From positions 1 through 64,000 of the forward strand of contig JAAYQU010000005.1 of the NCBI GenBank assembly GCA_012519055.1: a stretch of DNA of 64,000 bases, read 5' to 3'. Position 1 is the stretch's first letter; every line of letters starts with the position of its first letter. The translations under genes and the position numbers were made by a program. The notes under the pieces were generated by a model, which was not told where the DNA came from, made no database searches, and worked only from the letters and a program-made list of their open reading frames with translations. The DNA comes from Bacteroidales bacterium. Its GTDB lineage: Bacteria > Bacteroidota > Bacteroidia > Bacteroidales > Salinivirgaceae. Shown piece after piece: positions 37,033-45,511 of this stretch.

Positions 37033-38889
37033 TTATTTCTCTTTTGAGTAAATCTGCATTTTATATCTAAACCAGGCATCTGAGGCATCTATAAATATGG
37101 TATCTTGACAAGTATATTTTATCAAATGGCCGGCATCGGCATTGTAAACAATTGTGTCTTGGTTGGGAGTAATAACGCCATATCCGAAATTAAAAATAAA
37201 GCCAACTGGTGCTGAAAAATCTTTGCAAAAGAAATTGTTTCCTCGTTCCAACAGAGAGTCTCTCATTTTGAATTGTCGCAAAATGGAGTTTGGAATATCG
37301 GTTTGAGAAACATTTGAAAGATTTATCATATTTCTATACTTAGGGTAGAGTGCTCCTCCTGTAAATATCAATGGTATCCGATAATGGGCAGGCTCGTCCT
37401 GTGACACATTTACAGGCAAATAGTGTCCGTGATCCGAAACTATTATTAGCAGTGAATTTTTCCATAACTTTGTGTTTTTTAACTGATCGTAAAATGAACC
37501 TAAAACACTGTCAGTAAATGCTATACTGTTTAAATATTTACCTAATGTTGTTTCATCATCAAAACTGGAAGTATATGGCACCTCAAATGGCTCGTGAGAA
37601 CTTAGTGTGAAGACACAGTAAAAAAATGGCTCGGTCGCAACAACAACATCATTAAAAAATCTCTCTAGAACAAGGTCATCCTGTACTCCCCACTTTGATG
37701 TACGCATATTGTAAGGAAAATTAGACTGTTCAATAATCTTCTCAAAACCATTGTTTATTAAAAAACCCTTAAAGTTGGCAAAATCTGAATTGCCTCCATA
37801 ATAAAACTTAGTGCTATAACCCGCTTTTGTAAAATGACTCACTAAACGCCCGATATTTGAAAATTTCTCAGGAAACTGCATTATTGAACCTTGAGGGTGG
37901 GCTGTGACACCCGAAAAAATAGCTGATAATCCCTTATCACTTCTATTGCCTGTTGCATAACAGTTTGGAAAAAAATATCCCTCAGATGCTATTCTTTTTA
38001 AATTAGGAATAGCACTTTGACTATCAACTTCATAATCAAACAAATTAGCTGTAAAACTCTCTAATATTACAAGTATTACATTTGTTTTATTGGTTTTAAA
38101 TACTTTTTCAACCGAATTACAATCGTACTCAAATCTATCTAAATGATGAATCAATGAATCATTCCACTCTACCGCTTTTTTGTTTTCAGGGAAAAAAAGT
38201 GTACTCATAAAATTCCATGAAGCATTGATAGCTGCATGGTTAAGCTCCTGTTTTTGAGAAAAATATGCACTACTTACATTAACTCCCGATACGTCAATGC
38301 TTCCCCTTGCAAACAGAAAGTAAACAGGCAGTATCAAAATAGCATTTAGTTGCCAAAAGTGATTTATTCTCAACTTAATACGTGGCATAATTTTTTTGAC
38401 TATAACAACTACTGCCCAAACTAATAGCGCAATTAACAGAATAAATCCTATCAACTTTAATGTTGATAAAGATGCTACTGCTTCTTTTGGTGTTTTTAAA
38501 TATTTAAGTACAGAAGAGTCTATTTTAAATCCCCAATAAGTATAAAGTTCGGCATCAATAATAGTTATTAACAATAATATAACTACTACTATGCTGTAAA
38601 TTATACGGTAAATTAAAAAGCAGGTTTTATTTCCGAAAAGGAAAAGAGAAAATATTACTAGAACAATGCTCGTATAAGCCGTTATAGATAAATCTAAACG
38701 AAAACCGTAATAAAATGTCGACAGAACTTCGACTAGTGAATATTCAGAAAAATTAAAATTTCTTAAAATGAAAACCAGTCTGCATAAGGCAAAGAAAACG
38801 ATGAATAACAACAAATTAATAAATTGATGTTTCCACCATTCAGCTGAGCCTAGAGTTATGTTTTTCGGATAGAAGGGTTTTTTGGACAT
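37033..38889 (-). CDS. LTA-synthase-like membrane sulfatase-superfamily enzyme with Ser nucleophile
   Basis: This 618-residue protein has five membrane helices in the first about 215 residues and an extracytoplasmic alkaline-phosphatase-superfamily domain. The metal-binding start VILVILESF is followed by the nucleophile region TGNRSDKGLS, where the residue is S317 instead of the Thr usual in LtaS and OpgB-type enzymes; later IVSDHGHY supplies metal ligands. Family members transfer phosphoglycerol or phosphoethanolamine-like groups at the outer face of the membrane. In Gram-negative Bacteroidota the product is not teichoic acid and is unknown. It is 23 bases downstream of the TlpA-like gene and probably co-transcribed. 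Confidence 0.87.
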   Translation of the reverse strand: MSKKPFYPKNITLGSAEWWKHQFINLLLFIVFFALCRLVFILRNFNFSEYSLVEVLSTFYYGFRLDLSITAYTSIVLVIFSLFLFGNKTCFLIYRIIYSIVVVILLLITIIDAELYTYWGFKIDSSVLKYLKTPKEAVASLSTLKLIGFILLIALLVWAVVVIVKKIMPRIKLRINHFWQLNAILILPVYFLFARGSIDVSGVNVSSAYFSQKQELNHAAINASWNFMSTLFFPENKKAVEWNDSLIHHLDRFEYDCNSVEKVFKTNKTNVILVILESFTANLFDYEVDSQSAIPNLKRIASEGYFFPNCYATGNRSDKGLSAIFSGVTAHPQGSIMQFPEKFSNIGRLVSHFTKAGYSTKFYYGGNSDFANFKGFLINNGFEKIIEQSNFPYNMRTSKWGVQDDLVLERFFNDVVVATEPFFYCVFTLSSHEPFEVPYTSSFDDETTLGKYLNSIAFTDSVLGSFYDQLKNTKLWKNSLLIIVSDHGHYLPVNVSQDEPAHYRIPLIFTGGALYPKYRNMINLSNVSQTDIPNSILRQFKMRDSLLERGNNFFCKDFSAPVGFIFNFGYGVITPNQDTIVYNADAGHLIKYTCQDTIFIDASDAWFRYKMQIYSKEK

Positions 38890-38912
38890 TTAACAAGCCT
38901 TACAGTCTCTTT

Positions 38913-40067
38913 TTATTGTTTATATATTTCGTCAATGTGAGTATAAAACTGTGGGTCATCTCCGATAAATATACCTGTAACTTTACCTTCTGGATCAACA
39001 ACTATTTTAGTTGGAAATGCTCGAATGCTGTACAATCTTAGAACATCTATTGGCTGCTCATTCAATGCGTTAACGTTTATCCAGTCTAAATTATCCTCTT
39101 CAATAGCACTTAACCATTCGTCATTATCCTTATCAGCTGCAATTCCTATTATCTGCAAGCCATTAGCCTTATATTTGTTCACTATCTCAACCAATTTAGG
39201 ATTGCTTATACGACAAGGTTTGCACCAGCTTCCCCAGAAATCAATAATCAGACAATTTCCTTTAAAATCAGATAGTTGTACTCTTTTATTATCTTTGTCA
39301 ATCAATGCAAAATCGGGGGCGTATTCGCCAATTGAAAGTTCTGGGGTCTCGTAAAAATCACCCGCTAAAAATTTGCCGTATGTTGTGTTTTTAACTCTGT
39401 CGGTTAACTGATTGTACAACTCTCTAACCTGACTGTTTTCATAAAACTGTGATATATACATTTTTATAATAAAAGGAGCAATATCAAAATCGTTGTTTTT
39501 TCTCACAAAATCAGCATAAATATCTATTAGCTTCATATATTCGATTTTGATCTGTTCGTTTAATTCAGGAGTATCTAATCCACCCATTTGCACATTGCGT
39601 TTTAAATCAATAACAGAATCGACTAATATTTGTTGTTGTTCAGCTGCACGTAACAAACTGTTTAACTGATCGTTCATTAAAGTGCCTTTCAGTTGACTTA
39701 AATGCATACGTTTAACATCTCCTTTGATTTTGATATCTCCTTTAGGCTCAATAAAAAACTGAACTGGCATTGCAGGAATAGGTCCTTCACTACTCATTTT
39801 CATATGCCTTGGATCGTCAACGGTAATCAATGCTATCCTTACAGTATCTATAGTTCCTGTAAATTTGATTTTGTCGGACGAAGCCTTAAGAGTATCTATT
39901 CTAAATCCTTGCGGAGAGGAAGGGTCTTCAATCATCATAACTACATCACTTCCACTTATCCCTTCTATTTCTGCATGCACCGTATAACCACCATTTTTTT
40001 GCGATTTGCAAGAAAAGAGCATTGAAGCAGTAATTGCCATTATAGCAACAAAAAAAACATTTCTCAT
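38913..40067 (-). CDS. TlpA-family thioredoxin-like lipoprotein with DUF4369
   Basis: This 384-residue protein has a lipoprotein signal (MLFSC, C20). Residues about 25-130 are DUF4369, an Ig-like domain common in Bacteroidota, followed by a helical linker and a C-terminal thioredoxin-fold domain (about 245-384) with the redox motif WGSWCKPCR (C282, C285) and a cis-Pro segment AFPTKIV. TlpA-type proteins keep periplasmic cysteines reduced, for example in cytochrome maturation. The C-K-P-C motif is a standard TlpA/ResA-like variant. An exact -7 box (complement 40092-40099) lies 25 bases upstream of the ATG. The LTA-synthase-like gene follows in the same orientation. Confidence 0.9.
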   Translation of the reverse strand: MRNVFFVAIMAITASMLFSCKSQKNGGYTVHAEIEGISGSDVVMMIEDPSSPQGFRIDTLKASSDKIKFTGTIDTVRIALITVDDPRHMKMSSEGPIPAMPVQFFIEPKGDIKIKGDVKRMHLSQLKGTLMNDQLNSLLRAAEQQQILVDSVIDLKRNVQMGGLDTPELNEQIKIEYMKLIDIYADFVRKNNDFDIAPFIIKMYISQFYENSQVRELYNQLTDRVKNTTYGKFLAGDFYETPELSIGEYAPDFALIDKDNKRVQLSDFKGNCLIIDFWGSWCKPCRISNPKLVEIVNKYKANGLQIIGIAADKDNDEWLSAIEEDNLDWINVNALNEQPIDVLRLYSIRAFPTKIVVDPEGKVTGIFIGDDPQFYTHIDEIYKQ

Positions 40068-40237
40068 AAGTTAATAATTTAAGATTGAATTCAAACTTAC
40101 ATGTCTTATTATATGATACTTACGTATCAAGTTAAATTAACACGTTCATTTCTATTGTTAAAATTGACAACAAAGATAATATTTTAGGCTGTCATTAAAA
40201 ATTGAGATTGATTAATTATTATCTCTTATTTTTTTTA

Positions 40238-40245
40238 TAACTTTG
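40238..40245 (+). promoter_or_regulatory. Exact -7 box before the 344-residue T9SS protein gene
   Basis: TAACTTTG matches TAnnTTTG, 39 bases before the ATG. No TTTG stands 19-21 bases upstream; the nearest TTG is 27 away. The promoter is therefore only probable. Confidence 0.35.
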
Positions 40246-40284
40246 TTCAGATATTAGCGTTTACAATCAAATTGACATATTACC

Positions 40285-41319
40285 ATGAAACCAACATTAT
40301 TACTAACTATAGCTTTTATTTTCGCAAATTTTGCGATATATGCCCAAACACCATACACCGAAAGTGACTTTATCCAATGTGGTTCCTACTCGATTTATCA
40401 ACAAACAAGTTTTATTGATAACCCACAGCCTATTGATAGTTTGACAAATAACGGTTGGAACTACAATTACCCCGAAACCTATACAATTGATACAACCTAT
40501 GCATTATCAATTGAAGAACTTGGCTTAGAAAGCACTTTCCCCTATGCAAATTTATGTTTAAGAGAGTCTGATTATTATTTGGTTTTACAACATTTCAATA
40601 GTAAACTTTGGGTATTAGGCTTGGTCGCAACAATCTCAGAAAATATGGTACCAGTACCATTTCAGCAACCCATGGATATTATGCATTTTCCATTAAGTGT
40701 GGGCACTAATATTTCGCGACAACAATCTATACCACTGACATTTACACCAGAACAGCTAGGTTTAACGGCTGCCGATTTTGGAATTCCGGTAGAACCCGAT
40801 AGTGTAAGAATAACTATTAGCATTACCGTTGAATCGTCTATTGCAGACTATAACATGTTTGGTAAATTCAACGAAGCGTATCTTGAAAATAGTAAATACA
40901 TTATTGGATACACAGTAGCGGTTCTTTATTGGGGTTTTTGGAATGATATCAATTTTTTGGGAGATTCCAGAACATTTATCTTGAAAAGCTACTGGATGCC
41001 CGGATATGGTTTACCTGTCTGCAAAATTGGACTAAACAATGAAAACCAAGTTATTGATTTTAAGATACAACCCGATGTTATTGTTAGTATCGAACCTGTG
41101 GCAAACAAACAGGTAAAATGCTACCCAATACCGTTTTCCAACATACTTTACGTTGAAAGTAATATGCCTCAAAATATCCAACTGTACGATTATACAGGGA
41201 GATTGGTAGCAAACTACATATCTAAATGTGGAATAACTGAAATTTCAACCGAGCATCTTCAATCCGGCTTATATTTTATAAAAGTCGATGATGAGGTTGT
41301 AAAAATATTGAAACAATAG
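40285..41319 (+). CDS. T9SS-secreted protein of unknown function
   Basis: This 344-residue protein has a signal peptide (about 1-20, ending IYAQ). The central part (about 22-270) is rich in beta-strand-type sequence and has no recognised catalytic motif. The C-terminal about 70 residues form a T9SS type A sorting domain: CYPIPFSN at its start, IQLYDYTGRLV in the middle and LQSGLYFIKV near the end. By family the tail directs outer-membrane passage and attachment or release. It ends 4 bases before ispE, so the two genes may share a transcript by proximity, not by function. Confidence 0.8.
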   Translation: MKPTLLLTIAFIFANFAIYAQTPYTESDFIQCGSYSIYQQTSFIDNPQPIDSLTNNGWNYNYPETYTIDTTYALSIEELGLESTFPYANLCLRESDYYLVLQHFNSKLWVLGLVATISENMVPVPFQQPMDIMHFPLSVGTNISRQQSIPLTFTPEQLGLTAADFGIPVEPDSVRITISITVESSIADYNMFGKFNEAYLENSKYIIGYTVAVLYWGFWNDINFLGDSRTFILKSYWMPGYGLPVCKIGLNNENQVIDFKIQPDVIVSIEPVANKQVKCYPIPFSNILYVESNMPQNIQLYDYTGRLVANYISKCGITEISTEHLQSGLYFIKVDDEVVKILKQ

Positions 41320-41323
41320 CCTG

Positions 41324-42133
41324 ATGATTGTTTTTCCAAATTGCAAGATTAATCTTGGGCTACATGTTTTGCGAAAACGCACGGACGGTTACCACGATAT
41401 AGAAACCGTAATGTATCCCGTGGAATTAAATGACGCTCTTGAGTTTATTCCCAACGAAAAAGACTCTTTAACGGTTACAGGTATTACTTTTGAGCAGAAA
41501 AATATAACTGACAATCTGGTTTACAAAGCGTTAGCAGTTATTAGAAGATACAGAGAGGTTCCTCCATTAAAGATTCACTTGCATAAAGCTATCCCTTCGG
41601 GTTTCGGACTTGGAGGAGGCTCGTCCAATGCCTCGTTTATGTTAACTGCTTTAAATAAGGAGTTTAACTTAGGTTTTTCAGTAGAAGAGTTGAAGCAATT
41701 TGCTTTAGAGATAGGCTCCGATTGTCCTTTCTTTATTTCAAATACTCCATCGCTATCCCAAGGGCGTGGCGAAGTGCTTACAGCTTTAAATGTCAATATT
41801 TCAAACTACTATATAATGATTGTATCTCCACAAATTCATATAAGCACCGCCGAAGCCTACTCGTTAATTAAACCTAACAACAGCAGAGATTCACTATCTC
41901 AAATAATTGAAAAACCAATTACCGAATGGTCAAAACTATTGGTAAACGACTTTGAGGAGCCGATTTTCAAAAAGCACCCAATATTAAAAGATATCAAAAG
42001 CCAATTGTACGAAAAAGGAGCTTTGTATTCCTCTATGAGCGGCTCAGGGTCAGCTATTTATGGAATATTTGAGACTAAACCCAATATTTCTGATTTAAGC
42101 GATAAGTATCGGGTAAATGTTATTGAGCCTTGA
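41324..42133 (+). CDS. ispE: 4-diphosphocytidyl-2-C-methyl-D-erythritol kinase
   Basis: This 269-residue GHMP kinase phosphorylates CDP-methylerythritol in the MEP isoprenoid pathway. The motifs are NCKINLGLHV (K8), the ATP loop PSGFGLGGGSSNAS (about 90-103), IGSDCPFF with the catalytic D133, and SMSGSGSAIYG near the C-terminus. Length fits the lower end of the family. It follows the T9SS gene by 4 bases. A CAAGG-type repeat directly follows its stop. The presence of ispE shows that the organism makes isoprenoids by the MEP route. Confidence 0.94.
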   Translation: MIVFPNCKINLGLHVLRKRTDGYHDIETVMYPVELNDALEFIPNEKDSLTVTGITFEQKNITDNLVYKALAVIRRYREVPPLKIHLHKAIPSGFGLGGGSSNASFMLTALNKEFNLGFSVEELKQFALEIGSDCPFFISNTPSLSQGRGEVLTALNVNISNYYIMIVSPQIHISTAEAYSLIKPNNSRDSLSQIIEKPITEWSKLLVNDFEEPIFKKHPILKDIKSQLYEKGALYSSMSGSGSAIYGIFETKPNISDLSDKYRVNVIEP

Positions 42134-42137
42134 CAGT

Positions 42138-42173
42138 GGCAAGGGGCAAGGAGCAAGGTAAAAGGAACAAGGG
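42138..42173. repeat. GGCAAGGGGCAAGGAGCAAGG short tandem repeat
   Basis: Three 7-base units GGCAAGG/GGCAAGG/AGCAAGG run on into degenerate TAAAAGGAACAAGGG. A related stretch in the other orientation stands at 45484-45510. Confidence 0.5.
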
Positions 42174-42232
42174 TATTGGGTATCGTCCTAAAAAAAGTTG
42201 ACACATTTGTTATACATATTTTCCTTTTTCTG

Positions 42233-43660
42233 TTATAACAAAACCACTTTCTCCGCAAACACCTGCTCACCTGTTTGAATAACCACAAAATAAATTCCTG
42301 TAGGGGCAACATTACCTTTAGTACACTCTCTATTCCATTGAAAATCAAATGTACCCATGTTAGAGTTTTTAACGGTAGTTGAGAAAATTTGTTTGCCTTG
42401 TAGGTCTATTATTTTTATTGTTGCCTGCCCTTCTGGAGAAACGAAGTTTATATTTACTGTTTCGTTTGCAGGATTAGGATATATATTAATTTTCTTATCT
42501 ACTAATTGTGGCTGTTCTTGAATGCCTACCTGGTTTTCAATAGCCAATTTTCTAATTTCTAAATATGAAAACTTATCGAAGATCTCAATGTTGCTAAGCA
42601 AATATAACAATGAGTCCTTTGCAATAAGTTTATTGAATATTGAATGTTTTGATTCTAAAATGGTATCTGTCCAATTATCGTTACTTTTTCTATAATATAG
42701 CAACATACTATTCTCGTTCCAAAAATTACCAACAATATGTTTTGTACCATTCTGCTCGACAAACAGAGATAGAAATCTACTAGCTCCATTGAAAAACTCC
42801 TCGAAATACCATTCATTATTCAAATAATAGCCATACTTCGTTGAACCATTGTGTAAACCAAAACTAACAACAAAGTGTGGAATAGACTCTTTATCTAACA
42901 TAAAATCGTGACAGTAAAGACTGCCATTAATTAGATTAAAGGGTAGCCATTGTCCGTCAGTATAATAACAATAGCCAACCGTTTTATCACAGTAACCCGA
43001 ATAATGTAAAACATCATTTTTATCAAATAAGGCTTTTTGAATATTAAATCTTTTAGTATAGTCTGTTGGACTTTGGATTACATTGAATTGATTATCAAAA
43101 TAAGTAACAATCAAGGTGTTACTTAAGTTTGCATTGGGCCACAAAATATATGCTTTATCGTTACTGTCTATTGCTAATGAGTGTGTGTAAAACTGATAAG
43201 TATAATCATGCGAGCCGTTTACTGCAATCGAATCGCTCCATGTATCTCCTTCTAATTTTTTTAAAAATATTCTGGATTGTTCGACCTCTGCTTTTAGCGA
43301 AAAATATGACAATAAAACTGTATTATCGCTATACAACGCAAGTACAGGGTTATAAATCAGATACCCAAGTCCAAATATAACTTCTACAGGTTCTGTCCAA
43401 TCCTGCCCTTGGTTTGTTGATTTAGTATATACCAATATGGAATTTGTTGTATTCTCAAAACGCTCAACCCACACAATATGCAACACTCCATTATTATCGA
43501 TTATCATATCTGCTTGGTTGATATATTTTACATAACCCTGAGAAGTTATGTTAATCGGCTCGCTCCACTCTTGTGCTTTTGCTTTTTGGGGAATTATTAG
43601 AATAGCGAACAGTAGTAAACTGTAAAAGGCAAGGGGTAAATTAAATATCCTATAGCACAT
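42233..43660 (-). CDS. T9SS-secreted sialidase-like propeller protein, paralog A
   Basis: This 475-residue protein has a signal peptide (about 1-29, ending AKAQ). The mature part begins EWSEPINIT and has repeated blades with the patterns HIVWVE, YTKSTNQGQDWTEPV and AYILW, the BNR/Asp-box style of six-bladed sialidase-like propellers. The catalytic Arg triad and Tyr/Glu of true sialidases could not be traced, so a binding or structural role is equally likely. A T9SS type A tail begins with IYPNPANETV (about residue 398). The gene is 16 bases downstream of its paralog, a tandem duplication in one operon. Confidence 0.8.
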   Translation of the reverse strand: MCYRIFNLPLAFYSLLLFAILIIPQKAKAQEWSEPINITSQGYVKYINQADMIIDNNGVLHIVWVERFENTTNSILVYTKSTNQGQDWTEPVEVIFGLGYLIYNPVLALYSDNTVLLSYFSLKAEVEQSRIFLKKLEGDTWSDSIAVNGSHDYTYQFYTHSLAIDSNDKAYILWPNANLSNTLIVTYFDNQFNVIQSPTDYTKRFNIQKALFDKNDVLHYSGYCDKTVGYCYYTDGQWLPFNLINGSLYCHDFMLDKESIPHFVVSFGLHNGSTKYGYYLNNEWYFEEFFNGASRFLSLFVEQNGTKHIVGNFWNENSMLLYYRKSNDNWTDTILESKHSIFNKLIAKDSLLYLLSNIEIFDKFSYLEIRKLAIENQVGIQEQPQLVDKKINIYPNPANETVNINFVSPEGQATIKIIDLQGKQIFSTTVKNSNMGTFDFQWNRECTKGNVAPTGIYFVVIQTGEQVFAEKVVLL

Positions 43661-43676
43661 GGTGTTTGTTTTTTAT

Positions 43677-45116
43677 CTATTCTGTTATTACTATTGTTTC
43701 TGTTTTCATCTGTTTATCTGACACTGCTTTAACTAAATATATTCCTGGCGGTACTTTTTTATAGTTTGATGTTTCCTTGTTCCATTCTATTGTATTTTGT
43801 GATGGATGAACAGTTGTCTTAAAAACTAAAAAACCACTTATATTATAAATCTGCACTTGAACAGCACTTGTTGATTTTGTTTCAATTTTTATTCCTTGAC
43901 TAATTGTAGAAGGATTTGGAAAAACACGTAAATGAAAATCATTTAATTTTGCTGTTTGTTCTATGCTGTTTTGATTTTCAATTTTAAGTTTTCTTATCGA
44001 AACACGAGATTCTTTATAGTATAGGAGAGGGTAATGCAAGAATATAAGGTACAATGATGTATCTTTAGCAATAAGTTTATGATCATTAAAACCTTTCTCT
44101 TCAAATTCAATTATTTGAGATGTCCAGGTACCATTTTTAAGTACATAATGCATCTGATTGTGTCCTGTTTCAGTTTTCTCGCTTTGTACAATATGCACAG
44201 TGCCATTTTTCTCAATAATCATTGAATGCTCGGTACTATATTTAGGTGTAAGTATAGATGTTTGCCACTGATCGTTAATTTGTGTTGTGTAATATGTTGT
44301 ATCTATATAATTTGTCCTTGAAACCCAAACAATATGTGGTTCATTGCTTTTTCCGATAGCCATACTCATGCTAGCCCAAAATGGTTTACATACGGAATCA
44401 GGATTTGTCCAATCATTATCTACTTTTTTTAAATAAGTCATGTATGTTGTAGATTGCGTTGTTTCATATGCCGTCATATGTATATTATTTTGTTCGCTTA
44501 ACTGAATGCAACAAATAGTAACACTGTTATTGTTAGGATATGGATTAGAAATAGGACTAAAACTACCATTCGAATAAGTTCTGTATCGGAGTCTCCTTTC
44601 TTGAAAATTATGCCAAAATATGTGTAGTATCCCACTTTTATCCATTATTAAATTGCTGTGAATAAATATACCTACATTTTCGCTTACTAATACCGGCTCG
44701 CTCCATGTCTCTCCATCAAATATTTGCATATGTATTAAAGCTGCAACTTGTGAATTTGTATTATAGTCATACGTAACATATAGCTTATTATCGGGTCCAG
44801 TAACTATCTTAGGATTGCACATCCAAAGAGCGGGATTCTTAACGATATCATAAGGCTCACTCCATGTCTCTCCTTGATCGGTAGATTTTGAATAAAGTAT
44901 TTTCCAAAAATTATCTCCTACTTTGTATTCCCATACAACATGTATGTGATTATTATTGTCAATTGTGATATCCACATCTCTGCTGGTAGAAGTTCCTTGA
45001 AATATGGTTATGGGTTCACTCCACTCTTGCGCCTTTGTGGTTTTTGGAGCTATTAAAATAGCAAATAACAGTAGGCAGTATAAGGTTAGTGATATGTTGG
45101 GTATTCTGCTTTTCAT
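43677..45116 (-). CDS. T9SS-secreted sialidase-like propeller protein, paralog B
   Basis: This 479-residue protein is similar to its downstream neighbour: signal peptide ending TKAQ (about 1-29), the same EWSEPI start, blades with HVVWEY, YSKSTDQGETWSEPY and HIFWHN, and a T9SS type A tail beginning VFPNPSTISQ (about residue 403). The Asp-box-like S-x-D-x-G-x-x-W appears at STDQGETW. Both proteins end with a fibronectin-poor, GIYLVK-type sorting strand. It is the first gene of the pair. Function is unknown; secretion to the surface or medium is well supported. Confidence 0.8.
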   Translation of the reverse strand: MKSRIPNISLTLYCLLLFAILIAPKTTKAQEWSEPITIFQGTSTSRDVDITIDNNNHIHVVWEYKVGDNFWKILYSKSTDQGETWSEPYDIVKNPALWMCNPKIVTGPDNKLYVTYDYNTNSQVAALIHMQIFDGETWSEPVLVSENVGIFIHSNLIMDKSGILHIFWHNFQERRLRYRTYSNGSFSPISNPYPNNNSVTICCIQLSEQNNIHMTAYETTQSTTYMTYLKKVDNDWTNPDSVCKPFWASMSMAIGKSNEPHIVWVSRTNYIDTTYYTTQINDQWQTSILTPKYSTEHSMIIEKNGTVHIVQSEKTETGHNQMHYVLKNGTWTSQIIEFEEKGFNDHKLIAKDTSLYLIFLHYPLLYYKESRVSIRKLKIENQNSIEQTAKLNDFHLRVFPNPSTISQGIKIETKSTSAVQVQIYNISGFLVFKTTVHPSQNTIEWNKETSNYKKVPPGIYLVKAVSDKQMKTETIVITE

Positions 45117-45220
45117 ATACTCTCAAAAAATGAAGTTATAATATTCCCTTTCTTGCGAATATAACAAATAAAAATTCATTTATCAAGTGATTCATTAAAA
45201 AAAGAATGCAAGAGGTTTAT

Positions 45221-45272
45221 AATGTGCAATTAGCAATGCGATGCACTGAGCGAAGCCGAAGTGTGCAATGAA
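45221..45272. repeat. Composite repeat: CACTGAGCGAAGCCGAAGTG nested in a CAATTAGCAATG repeat
   Basis: AATGTGCAATTAGCAATG is interrupted by CGATG-CACTGAGCGAAGCCGAAGTG (45244-45263) and resumes with TGCAATGAAC. CACTGAGCGAAG(T/C)CGAAGTG is a familiar short interspersed sequence in Bacteroidota. Confidence 0.6.
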
Positions 45273-45291
45273 CAAAGTGTAAAAGTGGAAA

Positions 45292-45314
45292 GTTGCGGAA
45301 GATTTTTCCGCAAC
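45292..45314 (-). terminator. Perfect 9-bp hairpin, probable terminator of the Hdr-like operon
   Basis: GTTGCGGAA (45292-45300) pairs with TTCCGCAAC (45306-45314) around a GATTT loop. On the minus strand it is followed by TTTCCACTTTTAC. It lies about 200 bases beyond the operon's last stop. Confidence 0.5.
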
Positions 45315-45347
45315 TTGCGGAGTATTTATACCGATTGGACAGCTACT

Positions 45348-45381
45348 ATAGTCCAAACTTCACTACGTTTGTTTGGACTAT
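45348..45381. repeat. Inverted repeat with 11-bp arms
   Basis: ATAGTCCAAAC (45348-45358) and GTTTGGACTAT (45371-45381) form a perfect stem with a 12-base loop. It lies between two copies of GATTGGACAG, and no T run flanks it, so it is not a plain terminator. Confidence 0.5.
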
Positions 45382-45483
45382 GCATCTGTAACATCAGTAT
45401 TTACAATTGTAATTTAAAAAGATTGGACAGTTTTTTAATTACAATTGGTATTAAAAGTCTGTAAACTACACTGCTCTATTCCC

Positions 45484-45510
45484 CACTTGTACCTTGCTCC
45501 TTGTACCTTA
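45484..45510. repeat. CAAGG-type repeat, inverted copy
   Basis: CACTTGTACCTTGCTCCTTGTACCTTA is the reverse complement of TAAGGTACAAGGAGCAAGGTACAAGTG, the same wording as the repeat at 42138. Confidence 0.45.
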
Positions 45511-45511
45511 C

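Larger units (their letters stand above)
45117..45511. other. Gene-free spacer rich in nested repeats and hairpins
   Basis: This spacer of 395 bases lies upstream of the propeller-protein pair and downstream of the Hdr-like operon. It contains a composite dispersed repeat (45221-45272), two perfect hairpins (45292-45314 and 45348-45381), a direct repeat GATTGGACAG (45333-45342 and 45421-45430), a TTACAATTGTAA palindrome near 45400 and a CAAGG-type repeat (45484-45510). No coding region or known RNA was recognised. Confidence 0.6.

Noticed and set aside
42185-42215. ATCGTCCTAAAAAAAGTTGACA looks like an insertion-sequence end
   Set aside because: It resembles IS terminal repeats from memory only. 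No second inverted end and no transposase remnant was found in the window.
45117-45511. Possible tRNA or structured RNA gene among the hairpins
   Set aside because: No cloverleaf, CCA end or known riboswitch core could be traced.
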